Assembly: GCA_964036665.1 (NCBI GenBank)
Contig: OZ038530.1
Coordinates: 1,426,001 to 1,490,000 of the forward strand
DNA length: 64,000 nt
Direction: 5' to 3'
Origin: Gordius sp. MW1
Lineage: Eukaryota > Nematomorpha > Gordioida > Gordea > Gordiidae
The translations under genes were made by a program, and so were the position numbers. Shown piece after piece: positions 11,301 through 23,117 of the stretch. The notes under the pieces were generated by a model. The model was given only the letters and a program-made list of their open reading frames with translations. It did not search any database and was not told where the DNA came from. Position 1 is the stretch's first letter, and each line of letters begins with the position of its first letter.

Positions 11301-14300
11301 TCCGTCCGTTGTCCGTCCGTTGTCCGTCTGATGTCCTTCCGTTGTCCGTCCGTTGTCCTTCCGTTGTCCGTCCGTTGTCCGTCCGTTGTCCGTCCGTTGT
11401 CCGCCCGTTGTCCTTCCGTTGTCCTTTTGTTGTCCGCCCGTTGTCCGTCCGTTGTCCTTCCGTTGTCCGTCCGTTGTCCGTCCGTTGTCCGTCTGATGTC
11501 CTTTTGTTGTCCTTCCGTTGTCCGTCCGTTGTCCGTCTGATGTCCTTCCGTTGTCCGTCCGTTGTCCGTCCGTTGTCCGCCCGTTGTCCTTCCGTTGTCC
11601 GTCCGTTGTCCGTCCGTTGTCCGTCTGATGTCCTTCCGTTGTCCGTCCGTTGTCCTTCCGTTGTCCGTCCCTTGTCCGTCTGATGTCCTTCCGTTGTCCG
11701 TCCGTTGTCCGTCCGTTGTCCGCCCGTTGTCTATCCGTTGTCCTTCCGTTGTCCGTCCGTTGTCCGTCCGTTGTCCGCCCGTTGTCCTTCCGTTGTCCTT
11801 CCGTTGTCCTTCCGTTGTCCGTCCGTTGTCCGTCTGATGTTATTTTGTTGTCCGTCCGTTGTCCGTCTGATGTCCTTTTGTTGTCCGTCCCTTGTCCGTC
11901 TGATGTCCTTTTGTTGTCCGTCCGTTGTCCGTTCGTTGTCCTTCCGTTGTCCGTTCGTTGTCCGTCTGATGTCCTTCCGTTGTCCGTCCGTTGTCCTTCC
12001 GTTGTCCTTCCGTTGTCCGTCCGTTGTCCGTCCGTTGTCCTTCCGTTGTCCGTCAGATGTCCTTTTGTTGTCTGTCCGTTGTCCGTTCGTTGTCCGTTCG
12101 TTGTCCGCCCGTTGTCCTTCCGTTGTCCTTCCGTTGTCCGTCCGTTGTCCGTCCCTTGTCCGTCTGATGTCCTTCCGTTGTCCGTCTGATGTCCTTCCGT
12201 TGTCCGTCCGTTGTCCGTCCGTTGTCCGCCCGTTGTCTATCCGTTGTCCTTCCGTTGTCCGTCCGTTGTCCGTCTGATGTCTATCCGTTGTCCGTCCGTT
12301 GTCCGTCCGTTGTCCGTCCGTTGTCCGTCCGTTGTCCGTCTGATGTCCTTTTGTTGTCCTTCCGTTGTCCGTCCGTTGTCCGTCTGATGTCCTTCCGTTG
12401 TCCATCCGTTGTCCGTCCCTTGTCCGTCTGATGTCCTTCCGTTGTCCGTCCGTTGTCCGTCCCTTGTCCGTCTGATGTCCTTCCGTTGTCCGTCCGTTGT
12501 CCGTCCGTTGTCCGCCCGTTGTCTATCCGTTGTCCTTCCGTTGTCCGTCCGTTGTCCGTCTGATGTCCTTCCGTTGTCCGTCCGTTGTCCGTCCGTTGTC
12601 CGCCCGTTGTCTATCCGTTGTCCTTCCGTTGTCCGTCCGTTGTCCGTCTGATGTCCTTCCGTTGTTCGTCCGTTGTCCGTCCGTTGTCCGTCCGTTGTCC
12701 GTCCGTTGTCCGTCCGTTGTCCTTCCGTTGTCCGTCCGTTGTCCTTCCGTTGTCCGTCCGTTGTCCGTCTGATGTCCTTTTGTTGTCCGTCCGTTGTCCG
12801 TCCGTTGTCCGTTCGTTGTCCGTCCCTTGTCCGTCTGATGTCCTTTTGTTGTCCGCCCGTTGTCCGTCTGTTGTCCGTCCGTTGTCCGTCCTTTGTCCGT
12901 TCGTTGTCCGTTCGTTGTCCTTCCGTTGTCCTTCCGTTGTCCTTTTGTTGTCCTTTTGTTGTCCGTCCGTTGTCCGTCTGATGTCCTTCCGTTGTCCGTC
13001 CGTTGTCCGTCCGTTGTCCGCCCGTTGTCCTTCCGTTGTCCGTCCGTTGTCCGTCCGTTGTCCGTCTGATGTCCTTCCGTTGTCCGTCCGTTGTCCTTCC
13101 GTTGTCCGTCCGTTGTCCGTCCGTTGTCCGTCCGTTGTCCGCCCGTTGTCCTTCCGTTGTCCTTTTGTTGTCCGCCCGTTGTCCGTCCGTTGTCCTTCCG
13201 TTGTCCGTCCGTTGTCCGTCCGTTGTCCGTCTGATGTCCTTTTGTTGTCCTTCCGTTGTCCGTCCGTTGTCCGTCTGATGTCCTTCCGTTGTCCGTCCGT
13301 TGTCCGTCCGTTGTCCGCCCGTTGTCCTTCCGTTGTCCGTCCGTTGTCCGTCCGTTGTCCGTCTGATGTCCTTCCGTTGTCCGTCCGTTGTCCTTCCGTT
13401 GTCCGTCCCTTGTCCGTCTGATGTCCTTCCGTTGTCCGTCCGTTGTCCGTCCGTTGTCCGCCCGTTGTCTATCCGTTGTCCTTCCGTTGTCCGTCCGTTG
13501 TCCGTCCGTTGTCCGTCTGATGTCCTTTTGTTGTCCTTCCGTTGTCCGTCCGTTGTCCGTCTGATGTCCTTCCGTTGTCCATCCGTTGTCCGTCCCTTGT
13601 CCGTCTGATGTCCTTCCGTTGTCCGTCCGTTGTCCGTCCGTTGTCCGTCCGTTGTCCGTCCGTTGTCCGTCCGTTGTCCGTCCGTTGTCCGTCCGTTGTC
13701 CGTCCGTTGTCCGTCCGTTGTCCGTCCGTTGTCCTTCCGTTGTCCGTCCGTTGTCCGTCTGATGTCCTTTTGTTGTCCGTCCGTTGTCCGTCCGTTGTCC
13801 GTCCGTTGTCCGTCTGTTGTCCTTCCGTTGTCCGTCCGTTGTCCGTCCGTTGTCCGCCCGTTGTCCTTCCGTTGTCCTTCCGTTGTCCTTCCGTTGTCCG
13901 TCCGTTGTCCTTCCGTTGTCCGTCCGTTGTCCGTCCGTTGTCCGTCTGATGTCCTTTTGTTGTCCTTCCGTTGTCCGTCCGTTGTCCGTCTGATGTCCTT
14001 CCGTTGTCCATCCGTTGTCCGTCCCTTGTCCGTCTGATGTCCTTTTGTTGTCCGTCCGTTGTCCGTCCGTTGTCCGTTCGTTGTCCGTCCCTTGTCCGTC
14101 TGATGTCCTTTTGTTGTCCGTCCGTTGTCCGTCTGTTGTCCGTCCGTTGTCCGTTCGTTGTCCGTTCGTTGTCCTTCCGTTGTCCTTCCGTTGTCCGTCC
14201 GTTGTCCGTCCGTATCCTTCCGTTGTCCGTCAGATGTCCTTTTGTTGTCTGTCCGTTGTCCGTTCGTTGTCCGTTCGTTGTCCTTCCGTTGTCCGTCCGT

Positions 14301-17300
14301 TGTCCGTCTGATGTCCTTCCGTTGTCCATCCGTTGTCCGTCCCTTGTCCGTCTGATGTCCTTCCGTTGTCCGTCCGTTGTCCGTCCCTTGTCCGTCTGAT
14401 GTCCTTCCGTTGTCCGTCCGTTGTCCGTCCGTTGTCCGCCCGTTGTCTATCCGTTGTCCTTCCGTTGTCCGTCCGTTGTCCGTCTGATGTCCTTCCGTTG
14501 TCCGTCCGTTGTCCGTCCGTTGTCCGTCCGTTGTCCGTCCGTTGTCCGTCCGTTGTCCGTCCGTTGTCCGTCCGTTGTCCGTCCGTTGTCCGTCCGTTGT
14601 CCGTCCGTTGTCCTTCCGTTGTCCGTCCGTTGTCCTTCCGTTGTCCGTCCGTTGTCCGTCTGATGTCCTTTTGTTGTCCGTCCGTTGTCCGTCCGTTGTC
14701 CGTTCGTTGTCCGTCCCTTGTCCGTCTGATGTCCTTTTGTTGTCCGTCCGTTGTCCGTCTGTTGTCCGTCCGTTGTCTTCCGTTGTCCGTCCGTTGTCCG
14801 TCCGTTGTCCGCCCGTTGTCCTTCCGTTGTCCTTCCGTTGTCTTTCCGTTGTCCTTCCGTTGTCCGTCCGTTGTCCTTCCGTTGTCCGTCCGTTGTCCGT
14901 CCGTTGTCCGTCCGTTGTCCGTCTGATGTCCTTCCGTTGTCCGTCCGTTGTCCTTCCGTTGTCCGTCCGTTGTCCGTCCGTTGTCCGCCCGTTGTCCGTC
15001 CGTTGTCCGTCTGATGTCCTTTTGTTGTCCTTCCGTTGTCCGTCCGTTGTCCGTCTGATGTCCTTCCGTTGTCCATCCGTTGTCCGTCCCTTGTCCGTCT
15101 GATGTCCTTCCGTTGTCCGTCCGTTGTCCGTCCGTTGTCCGTCCGTTGTCCTTCCGTTGTCCGTCCGTTGTCCGTCTGATGTCCTTTTGTTGTCCGCCCG
15201 TTGTCCTTCCGTAGTCCGCCCGTTGTCCGTCCGTTGTCCTTCCGTTGTCCTTCCGTTGTCCGTTCGTTGTCCGTTCGTTGTCCGTCCGTTGTCCGTCTGA
15301 TGTCCTTCCGTTGTCCGTCCGTTGTCCGTCCGTTGTCCGCCCGTTGTCCTTCCGTTGTCCGTCCGTTGTCCGTCCGTTGTCCGTCTGATGTCCTTCCGTT
15401 GTCCGTCCGTTGTCCTTCCGTTGTCCGTCCGTTGTCCGTCCGTTGTCCGCCCGTTGTCCTTCCGTTGTCCTTCCGTTGGACTTCCGTTGTCCGTCCGTTG
15501 TCCTTCCGTTGTCCGTCCGTTGTCCGTCCGTTGTCCGTCTGATGTCCTTTTGTTGTCCTTCCGTTGTCCGTCCGTTGTCCGTCTGATGTCCTTCCGTTGT
15601 CCATCCGTTGTCCGTCCCTTGTCCGTCTGATGTCCTTCCGTTGTCCGTCTGATGTCCTTCCGTTGTCCGTCCGTTGTCCGTCCGTTGTCCGCCCGTTGTC
15701 TATCCGTTGTCCTTCCGTTGTCCGTCCGTTGTCCGTCTGATGTCCTTCCGTTGTCCGTCCGTTGTCCGTCCGTTGTCCGTCCGTTGTCCGTCCGTTGTCC
15801 TTCCGTTGTCCGTCCGTTGTCCGTCTGATGTCCTTTTGTTGTCCGTCCGTTGTCCGTCCGTTGTCCGTTCGTTGTCCGTCCCTTGTCCGTCTGATGTCCT
15901 TTTGTTGTCCGTCCGTGTCCGTCTGTTGTCCGTCCGTTGTCCGTCCTTTGTCCGTTCGTTGTCCGTTCGTTGTCCTTCCGTTGTCCTTCCGTTGTCCGTC
16001 CGTTGTCCGTCTGATGTCCTTCCGTTGTCCGTCCGTTGTCCGTCCGTTGTCCGCCCGTTGTCCTTCCGTTGTCCGTCCGTTGTCCGTCCGTTGTCCGTCT
16101 GATGTCCTTCCGTTGTCCGTCCGTTGTCCTTCCGTTGTCCGTCCGTTGTCCGTCCGTTGTCCGTCCGTTGTCCGCCCGTTGTCCTTCCGTTGTCCTTCCG
16201 TTGTCCTTCCGTTGTCCGTCCGTTGTCCTTCCGTTGTCCGTCCGTTGTCCGTCCGTTGTCCGTCTGATGTCCTTTTGTTGTCCTTCCGTTGTCCGTCCGT
16301 TGTCCGTCTGATGTCCTTCCGTTGTCCGTCCGTTGTCCGTCCGTTGTCCGTCTGATGTCCTTCCGTTGTCCATCCGTTGTCCGTCCCTTGTCCGTCTGAT
16401 GTCCTTTTGTTGTCCGTCCGTTGTCCGTCTTTTGTCCGTCCGTTGTCCGTTCGTTGTCCGTTCGTTGTCCTTCCGTTGTCCTTCCGTTGTCCGTCCGTTG
16501 TCCGTCCGTTGTCCTTCCGTTGTCCGTCAGATGTCCTTTTGTTGTCTGTCCGTTGTCCGTTCGTTGTCCGTTCGTTGTCCTTCCGTTGTCCGTCCGTTGT
16601 CCGTCTGATGTCCTTCCGTTGTCCATCCGTTGTCCGTCCCTTGTCCGTCTGATGTCCTTCCGTTGTCCGTCCGTTGTCCGTCCCTTGTCCGTCTGATGTC
16701 CTTCCGTTGTCCTTCCGTTGTCCGCCCGTTGTCCGCCCGTTGTCCGTCCGTTGTCCTTCCGTTGTCCGTCCGTTGTCCGTCTGATGTCCTTCCGTTGTCC
16801 GTCCGTTGTCCGTCCGTTGTCCGTCCGTTGTCCGTCCGTTGTCCGTCCGTTGTCCGTCCGTTGTCCGTCCGTTGTCCGTCCGTTGTCCTTCCGTTGTCCG
16901 TCCGTTGTCCTTCCGTTGTCCGTCCGTTGTCCGTCCGTTGTCCGTCCGTTGTCCGTCTGATGTCCTTCCGTTGTCCGTCCGTTGTCCGCCCGTTGTCCTT
17001 CCGTTGTCCGTCCGTTGTCCGTCCGTTGTCCGTCCGTTGTCCGTCTGTTGTCCGTCCGTTGTCCGTTCGTTGTCCGTTCGTTGTCCTTCCGTTGTCCTTC
17101 CGTTGTCCGTCCGTTGTCCGTCCGTTGTCCTTCCGTTGTCCGTCAGATGTCCTTTTGTTGTCTGTCCGTTGTCCGTTCGTTGTCCGTTCGTTGTCCTTCC
17201 GTTGTCCGTCCGTTGTCCGTCTGATGTCCTTCCGTTGTCCATCCGTTGTCCGTCCCTTGTCCGTCTGATGTCCTTCCGTTGTCCGTCCGTTGTCCGTCCC

Positions 17301-19457
17301 TTGTCCGTCTGATGTCCTTCCGTTGTCCGTCCGTTGTCCGTCCGTTGTCCGCCCGTTGTCTATCCGTTGTCCTTCCGTTGTCCGTCCGTTGTCCGTCTGA
17401 TGTCCTTCCGTTGTCCGTCCGTTGTCCGTCCGTTGTCCTTCCGTTGTCCGTCAGATGTCCTTTTGTTGTCTGTCCGTTGTCCGTTCGTTGTCCGTTCGTT
17501 GTCCTTCCGTTGTCCGTCCGTTGTCCGTCTGATGTCCTTCCGTTGTCCATCCGTTGTCCGTCCCTTGTCCGTCTGATGTCCTTCCGTTGTCCGTCCGTTG
17601 TCCGTCCCTTGTCCGTCTGATGTCCTTCCGTTGTCCGTCCGTTGTCCGTCCGTTGTCCGCCCGTTGTCTATCCGTTGTCCTTCCGTTGTCCGTCCGTTGT
17701 CCGTCTGATGTCCTTCCGTTGTCCGTCCGTTGTCCGTCCGTTGTCCGTCCGTTGTCCGTCCGTTGTCCGTCCGTTGTCCGTCCGTTGTCCGTCCGTTGTC
17801 CGTCCGTTGTCCTTCCGTTGTCCGTCCGTTGTCCTTCCGTTGTCCGTCCGTTGTCCGTCCGTTGTCCGTCCGTTGTCCGTCTGATGTCCTTCCGTTGTCC
17901 GTCCGTTGTCCGTCCGTTGTCCGCCCGTTGTCCTTCCGTTGTCCGTCCGTTGTCCTTCCTTTGTCCTTCCGTTGTCCTTCCGTTGTCCGCCCGTTGTCCG
18001 CCCGTTGTCCGTCCGTTGTCCGCCCATTGTCCGTCCGTTGTCCGTCCGTTGTCCTTTCGTTGTCCGCCCGGTGTCCGTCCGTTGTCCGTCCGTTGTCCGC
18101 CCGTTGTCCTTCCGTTGTCCTTCCGTTGTCCTTCCGTTGTCCGTCCGTTGTCCGTCTGATGTTATTTTGTTGTCCGTCCGTTGTCCGTCTGATGTCCTTT
18201 TGTTGTCCGTCCCTTGTCCGTCTGATGTCCTTTTGTTGTCCGTCCGTTGTCCGTTCGTTGTCCTTCCGTTGTCCGTTCGTTGTCCGTCTGATGTCCTTCC
18301 GTTGTCCGTCCGTTGTCCTTCCGTTGTCCTTCCGTTGTCCTTCCGTTGTCCGTCCGTTGTCCGTCCGTTGTCCTTCCGTTGTCCGTCAGATGTCCTTTTG
18401 TTGTCTGTCCGTTGTCCGTTCGTTGTCCGTCTGATGTCCGTCCGTTGTCCTTCCGTTGTCCGTCCGTTGTCCGTCCGTTGTCCGTCTGATGTCCTTATGT
18501 TGTCCTTCCGTTGTCCGTCCGTTGTCCGTCTGATGTCCTTCCGTTGTCCATCCGTTGTCCGTCCCTTGTCCGTCTGATGTCCTTCCGTTGTCCGTCCGTT
18601 GTCCTTCCGTTGTCCGTCCCTTGTCCGTCTGATGTCCTTCCGTTGTCCGTCCGTTGTCCTTCCGTTGTCCGTCCGTTGTCCGTCTGATGTCCTTTTGTTG
18701 TCCGTCCGTTGTCCGTCCGTTGTCCGTCCGTTGTCCGTCCGTTGTCCGTCTGTTGTCCTTCCGTTGTCCGTCCGTTGTCCGTCCGTTGTCCGCCCGTTGT
18801 CCTTCCGTTGTCCTTCCGTTGTCCTTCCGTTGTCCGTCCGTTGTCCTTCCGTTGTCCGTCCGTTGTCCGTCCGTTGTCCGTCTGATGTCCTTTTGTTGTC
18901 CTTCCGTTGTCCGTCCGTTGTCCGTCTGATGTCCTTCCGTTGTCCATCCGTTGTCCGTCCCTTGTCCGTCTGATGTCCTTTTGTTGTCCGTCCGTTGTCC
19001 GTCCGTTGTCCGTTCGTTGTCCGTCCCTTGTCCGTCTGATGTCCTTTTGTTGTCCGTCCGTTGTCCGTCTGTTGTCCGTCCGTTGTCCGTTCGTTGTCCG
19101 TTCGTTGTCCTTCCGTTGTCCTTCCGTTGTCCGTCCGTTGTCCGTCCGTTGTCCTTCCGTTGTCCGTCAGATGTCCTTTTGTTGTCTGTCCGTTGTCCGT
19201 TCGTTGTCCGTTCGTTGTCCTTCCGTTGTCCGTCCGTTGTCCGTCTGATGTCCTTCCGTTGTCCATCCGTTGTCCGTCCCTTGTCCGTCTGATGTCCCTG
19301 ATGTCCTTTTGTTGTCCTTCCGTTGTCCGTCCGTTGTCCGTCTGATGTCCTTCCGTTGTCCGTCCGTTGTCCGCCCGTTGTCCTTCCGTTGTCCGCACGT
19401 TGTCCGCCCGTTGTATGTCCGTTGTCCGTCCGTTGTCCGTCCGTTGTCCGCCCGTTG

Positions 19458-19472
19458 CAGGGTTTCTTTCAG
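19458..19472 (+). repeat. Left terminal inverted repeat, hAT copy 1
   Basis: CAGGGTTTCTTTCAG, identical to the left end of copy 2 and the exact reverse complement of the right end of copy 2. The CAGGG start is common in the hAT superfamily. Confidence 0.88.
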
Positions 19473-19895
19473 AGGGGAGCCCGGGGGGGTAATATCCCCC
19501 CCCCGGGGAGTTTCAAATACCCCCCCGGAGAGTTTTGATTGAAGGAAGCATGAACATTAACTGAGGTTCCACCATGAAGTCATAAATTATATTAATAATA
19601 GGCTTAGGCTAAAATTGAAATTCAATAAATTATTTTAATTTGTCAATAAAAAATATAAAATTGGCGAAATTAAATTTTTTTACAGATCAGGTGGAAATCA
19701 TTCATAGACATCATTTTTTAACATCTGTGAACCGTAAATTTACAATCTTGAAAGTTACAAATTATCTTTAATATATCAATAGGTAACTAAACATAAATAA
19801 ATGCTTTTAGAATTATTAAATCACTATCTTACTTATAAACTTAAAAAGAATTATTATAAATAATACATTCTATGTTTTTTTTGAATTGCAGATAG

Positions 19896-20132
19896 ATGTC
19901 TGGTAAATATAAAAGTACTCTTTTACACTACTTTAGTAAAAAGGAAAAGTCTAATAAAAAGGATGGTAAATATGATTTAATTTGGAATAATTTTAATTAT
20001 GCAACAGGTGAAGATATGAATAATTGTTCTGTAGAAAAAACTCTGGTTTGTTCCATTCAATGTTATAATGAAAAGGATGGTATTTATATTTATATTACTA
20101 ACAAAATATTGGTCATTTTAAATGTATATTAA
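19896..20132 (+). pseudogene. hAT transposase N-terminal remnant, copy 1
   Basis: Open frame of 78 codons starting MSGKYKSTLLHYFSKKE. A short basic start with a 'LxxYFxKK' pattern is typical of the first residues of hAT transposases and of domesticated ZMYM/ZNF862-like proteins. A pyrimidine-rich stretch ending in TTGCAG lies just upstream of ATAGATG, which looks like a splice acceptor, so the original gene probably had a 5' non-coding exon. The frame ends early at a TAA after a low-complexity KDGIYIYITNK stretch. The BED zinc finger and RNase H-like catalytic core expected downstream are absent. The same frame is preserved in copy 2. Assignment rests on this start, the C-terminal remnant and the transposon ends together. 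Confidence 0.6.
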
Positions 20133-20480
20133 CTAATTATAATTTGCTTGCAAGCATATAAAAAAGATCTTTTTTGTCTAATCAATTATGTATTATGAAA
20201 AGGTGAGGATAATTCTGTGGAGAAACTGGTTTATTCCATAGATTGTCAAAATAAAAAAGATGGTATTTACATTTATACACACAAAATAATGTTTATAACT
20301 AATGATAATTATCTGTCATGCATTTAAATTCTGATATAGATAAAATATCTTTTTTATCTATTTGATTTTGAATTAGAAATAGGCGAGAAGATATGTTTGG
20401 GGAATACTATGGGTATTTGTGTTTATATAAAATAATAAATAAGGCATGAATATGTTTGTTTGTAATAGGTAAAGATGGGA
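20006..20480 (+). repeat. Diverged internal tandem repeat of the hAT element, copy 1
   Basis: Three to four diverged units begin with AGGTGAAGAT (20006), AGGTGAGGAT (20201), AGGCGAGAAG (20381) and AGGTAAAGAT (about 20467). Units one and two share a TCTGT(A/G)GA(A/G)AAACT...GATGGTATTTA core, and units two and three share a TCTTTTTT(A/G)TCTA core. They fill the place where the transposase core should be, so the centre of the element was replaced or expanded by local duplication. Confidence 0.6.
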
Positions 20481-20523
20481 CTGAATTAAGAAAAACTCTT
20501 GTTTTATCCCTTACTTTAGTGCA

Positions 20524-20691
20524 ATGAACCGAATTATGGTTGCATTAAGAAACAGGCTAGGGGAGATATCTTTAGACCACTGTATGAGAATATCTATAGA
20601 AGGGGCTGACCTTCCTACTGAAGAATATCTAGATATGGCGATGAAGGAGTACGCCTTTAAAAAACAAAGAAGTATTCGGTTACTTTCTTAA
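20524..20691 (+). pseudogene. hAT transposase C-terminal remnant, copy 1
   Basis: A 55-codon open frame starting MNRIMVALRNRLGE and ending ...KKQRSIRLLS then TAA. It contains ISLDHCMRISIEG, which closely resembles the end of the hAT dimerisation domain, where 'MNRIK..LRNRL...L..LMRISIEGP' is the usual form. The methionine is probably internal to the original protein and not a start. It lies about 390 bp after the end of the N-terminal remnant, with repeats between them, so the element is an internally deleted derivative. Copy 2 keeps the same frame at 23746-23913. It has no catalytic residues of its own. Confidence 0.75.
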
Positions 20692-20857
20692 AAGAACACT
20701 TGCCCGTTAAAATATTACATGTATTTATTTAATGATTATGCGTGTATGTATCAATTTATATATCACTTATATCACCAATAAAAATTAGTAAATATTATAC
20801 AAAATGGTTTAGCAATTAAAAAAATTTTTACCCCCCCGGAAGTTGAAAATACCCCAC

Positions 20858-22677
20858 CCGTTGTCCGTTCGTTGTCCGTCCGTTGTCCGTCCGTTGTCCT
20901 TCCGTTGTCCGTCCGTTGTCCGTCCGTTGTCCGTCCGTTGTCCGTCCGTTGTCCGTCCGTTGTCCGTCGGTTGTCCGTCTGATGTCCTTCCGTCGTCCGT
21001 CCGTTGTCCTTCCGTTGTCCTTCCGTTGTCCGCCCGTTGTCCGTCCGTTGTCCGTCTGATTTCCTTTTGTTGTCCGTCCGTTGTCCGTCCGTTGTCCGTC
21101 CGTTGTCCGTCTGATGTCCTTTTGTTGTCTGTCCGTTGTCCTTCCGTTGTCCGTCCGTTGTCCGTCCGTTGTCCGTCCGTTGTCCGTTCGTTGTCCGTTC
21201 GTTGTCCTTCCGTTGTCCTTCCGTTGTCCTTCCGTTGTCCTTCCGTTGTCCGCCCGTTGTCCGCCCGTTGTCCGTTCGTTGTCCGTTCGTTGTCCGTCCG
21301 TTGTCCGCCCGTTGTCCTTCCGTTGTCCTTCCGTTGTCCGTCCGTTGTCCGTCCGTTGTCCGCCCGTTGTCCTTCCGTTGTCCTTCCGTTGTCCGTCCGT
21401 TGTCCTTCCGTTGTCCGTCCGTTGTCCGTCCGTTGTCCGTTCGTTGTCCGTTCGTTGTCCTTCCGTTGTCCTTCCGTTGTCCGTCCATTGTCCTTCCGTT
21501 GTCCGTCCGTTGTCCGTCTGATGTCCTTTTGTTGTCCGTCCGTTGTCCGTCTGATGTCCTTTTGTTGTCCTTCCGTTGTCCGTCCGTTGTCCGTCTGATG
21601 TCCTTCCGTTGTCCATCCGTTGTCCGTCCCTTGTCCGTCTGATGTCCTTCCGTTGTCCGTCCGTTGTCCGTCCCTTGTCCGTCTGATGTCCTTCCGTTGT
21701 CCGTCCGTTGTCCGTCCGTTGTCCGCCCGTTGTCCTTCCGTTGTCCTTCCGTTGTCCGTCCGTTGTCCGTCTGATGTCCTTCCGTTGTCCGTCCGTTGTC
21801 CGTCCGTTGTCCGTCCGTTGTCCGTCCGTTGTCCTTCCGTTGTCCGTCCGTTGTCCTTCCGTTGTCGGTCCGTTGTCCGTCTGATGTCCTTTTGTTGTCC
21901 GTCCGTTGTCCGTCCGTTGTCCGTCCCTTGTCCGTCTGATGTCCTTTTGTTGTCCGTCCGTTGTCCGTTCGTTGTCCGTTCGTTGTCCGTTCGTTGTCCT
22001 TTCGTTGTCCGTTTGTTGTCCGTCTGATGTACTTTTGTTGTCCTTCCGTTGTCCGTCCGTTGTCCGTCTGATGTCCTTCCGTTGTCCGTCCGTTGTCCGC
22101 CCGTTGTATGTCCGTTGTCCGTCCGTTGTCCGTCCTTTGTCCGCCCGTTGTCCGTCCGTTGTCCGTCTGATGTCCTTTTGTTGTCCGCCCGTTGTCCGTC
22201 CGTTGTCCGTTCGTTGTCCGTCCGTTGTCCGTCTGATGTCCTTTTGTTGTCCGCCCGTTGTCCTTCCGTAGTCCGCCCGTTGTCCGTCCGTTGTCCTTCC
22301 CTGTCCTTCCGTGATCCGTTCGTTGTCCGTTCGTTGTCCGTCCGTTGTCCGTCCGTTGTCCGCCCGTTGTCCGTTCGTTGTACGTCCGTTGACCGTGTGA
22401 TGTCCTTTTGTTGTCTGTCCGTTGTCCGTTCGTTGTCCGTTCGTTGTCCGTTCGTTGTCCGTTCGTTGTCCGTCTGATGTCCTTTTGTTGTCCTTCCGTT
22501 GTCCGTCCGTTGTCCGTCTGATGTCCTTCCGTTGTCCGTCCGTTGTCCGCCCGTTGTCCTTCCGTTGTCCGCACGTTGTCCGCCCGTTGTATGTCCGTTG
22601 TCCGTCCGTTGTCCGTCCGTTGTCCGTCCGTTGTCCGTCCGTTGTCCGTCCGTTGTCCGTCCGTTGTCCGCCCGTTG
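20858..22677. repeat. 11-bp satellite array II, between the hAT copies
   Basis: About 1.8 kb of the same 11-bp satellite as array I with the same variant set. Its right part (about 22410-22677) repeats the satellite that precedes copy 1, including units with GTATG and GCACG, which supports duplication of the transposon together with its left flank. A few units are irregular, for example near 22304-22318. No gene seen. Confidence 0.95.
22670..22677 (+). other. Left 8-bp target-site duplication of hAT copy 2
   Basis: GCCCGTTG directly before the left terminal repeat. The identical octamer follows the right terminal repeat at 24108-24115. Chance matching is a concern inside a satellite, but the eight bases adjoin the element ends exactly. 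Confidence 0.8.
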
Positions 22678-23117
22678 CAGGGTTTCTTTCAGGGGGGAGC
22701 CCGGGGGGGTAATACCTCCCCGTGGAGTTTCAAATACCCCCCCCCCCCGGAGAGTTTTGACTGAAGGAAGCATGAACATGAACTGAGGTTCCACCATGAA
22801 GTCATAAATTATATTAATAATAGGCTTAGGCTAAAATTGAAATTCAATAAAATATTTTAATTTGTCAATAAAAAATATAAAATTGGCGAAATTAAATTTG
22901 TTTACAGATCAGGTGGAAATCATTCATAGACATCATTTTTTAACATCTGTGAACCGTAAATTTACAATCTTGAAAGTTACAAATTATCTTTAATATATCA
23001 ATAGGTAACTAAACATAAATAAATGCTTTTAGAATTATTAAATCACTATCTTACTTATAAACTTAAAAAGAATTATTATAAATAATACATTCTATGTTTT
23101 TTTTGAATTGCAGATAG

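Larger units (their letters stand above)
1..19457. repeat. 11-bp satellite array I
   Basis: Nearly 19.5 kb of tandem 11-bp units. The commonest unit is GTTGTCCGTCC; recurrent variants are GTTGTCCTTCC, GTTGTCCGCCC, GTTGTCCGTTC and the doubly changed GTCTGATGTCC. The order of variants is not random: long blocks of the same variant order recur, which marks higher-order repeats. Because 11 is not a multiple of 3, each frame cycles with a 33-bp period and none of the common variants makes a stop codon on either strand, so open frames of up to 1378 codons appear on the minus strand by chance. I see no gene, splice signal or unique sequence in this stretch. A few units are out of phase, for example near 14213 and 15478. 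Confidence 0.97.
19458..20857 (+). mobile_element. Deleted hAT-family DNA transposon, copy 1 (right end lost)
   Basis: Non-satellite island of about 1.4 kb. It begins with the 15-bp terminal inverted repeat CAGGGTTTCTTTCAG followed by G- and C-runs. It contains short remnants of the two ends of a transposase. It matches copy 2 (22678-24107) almost base for base, but it stops after ...GAAAATACCCCA at about 20857 and passes straight into satellite, so the last 30 bp or so, including the right terminal repeat, are missing. The satellite just left of both copies carries the same unusual units (GCACG, GTATG), so the copies arose by segmental duplication, not by two insertions. It could not move on its own: most of the transposase is gone. 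Confidence 0.88.

Noticed and set aside
12237-16373. Minus-strand open frame of 1378 codons, and similar long frames of 994, 931 and 792 codons in the 11-bp array
   Set aside because: The protein is a monotonous GRTTDGQRTDN repeat that follows from an 11-bp unit without stop codons read with a 33-bp period. Frames overlap on both strands and end only at chance variants. No start context, intron or non-repeat domain is seen.
1-19457. Telomeric repeat
   Set aside because: The unit GTTGTCCGTCC is unlike TTAGG/TTAGGG or known telomere motifs, and the array is internal with unit variants and nested higher-order duplications.
1-19457. G-quadruplex-forming strand (GGACGGACAAC)
   Set aside because: Only runs of two G occur, so stable four-layer or three-layer quadruplexes are not predicted. 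Weak two-layer forms cannot be judged by eye.
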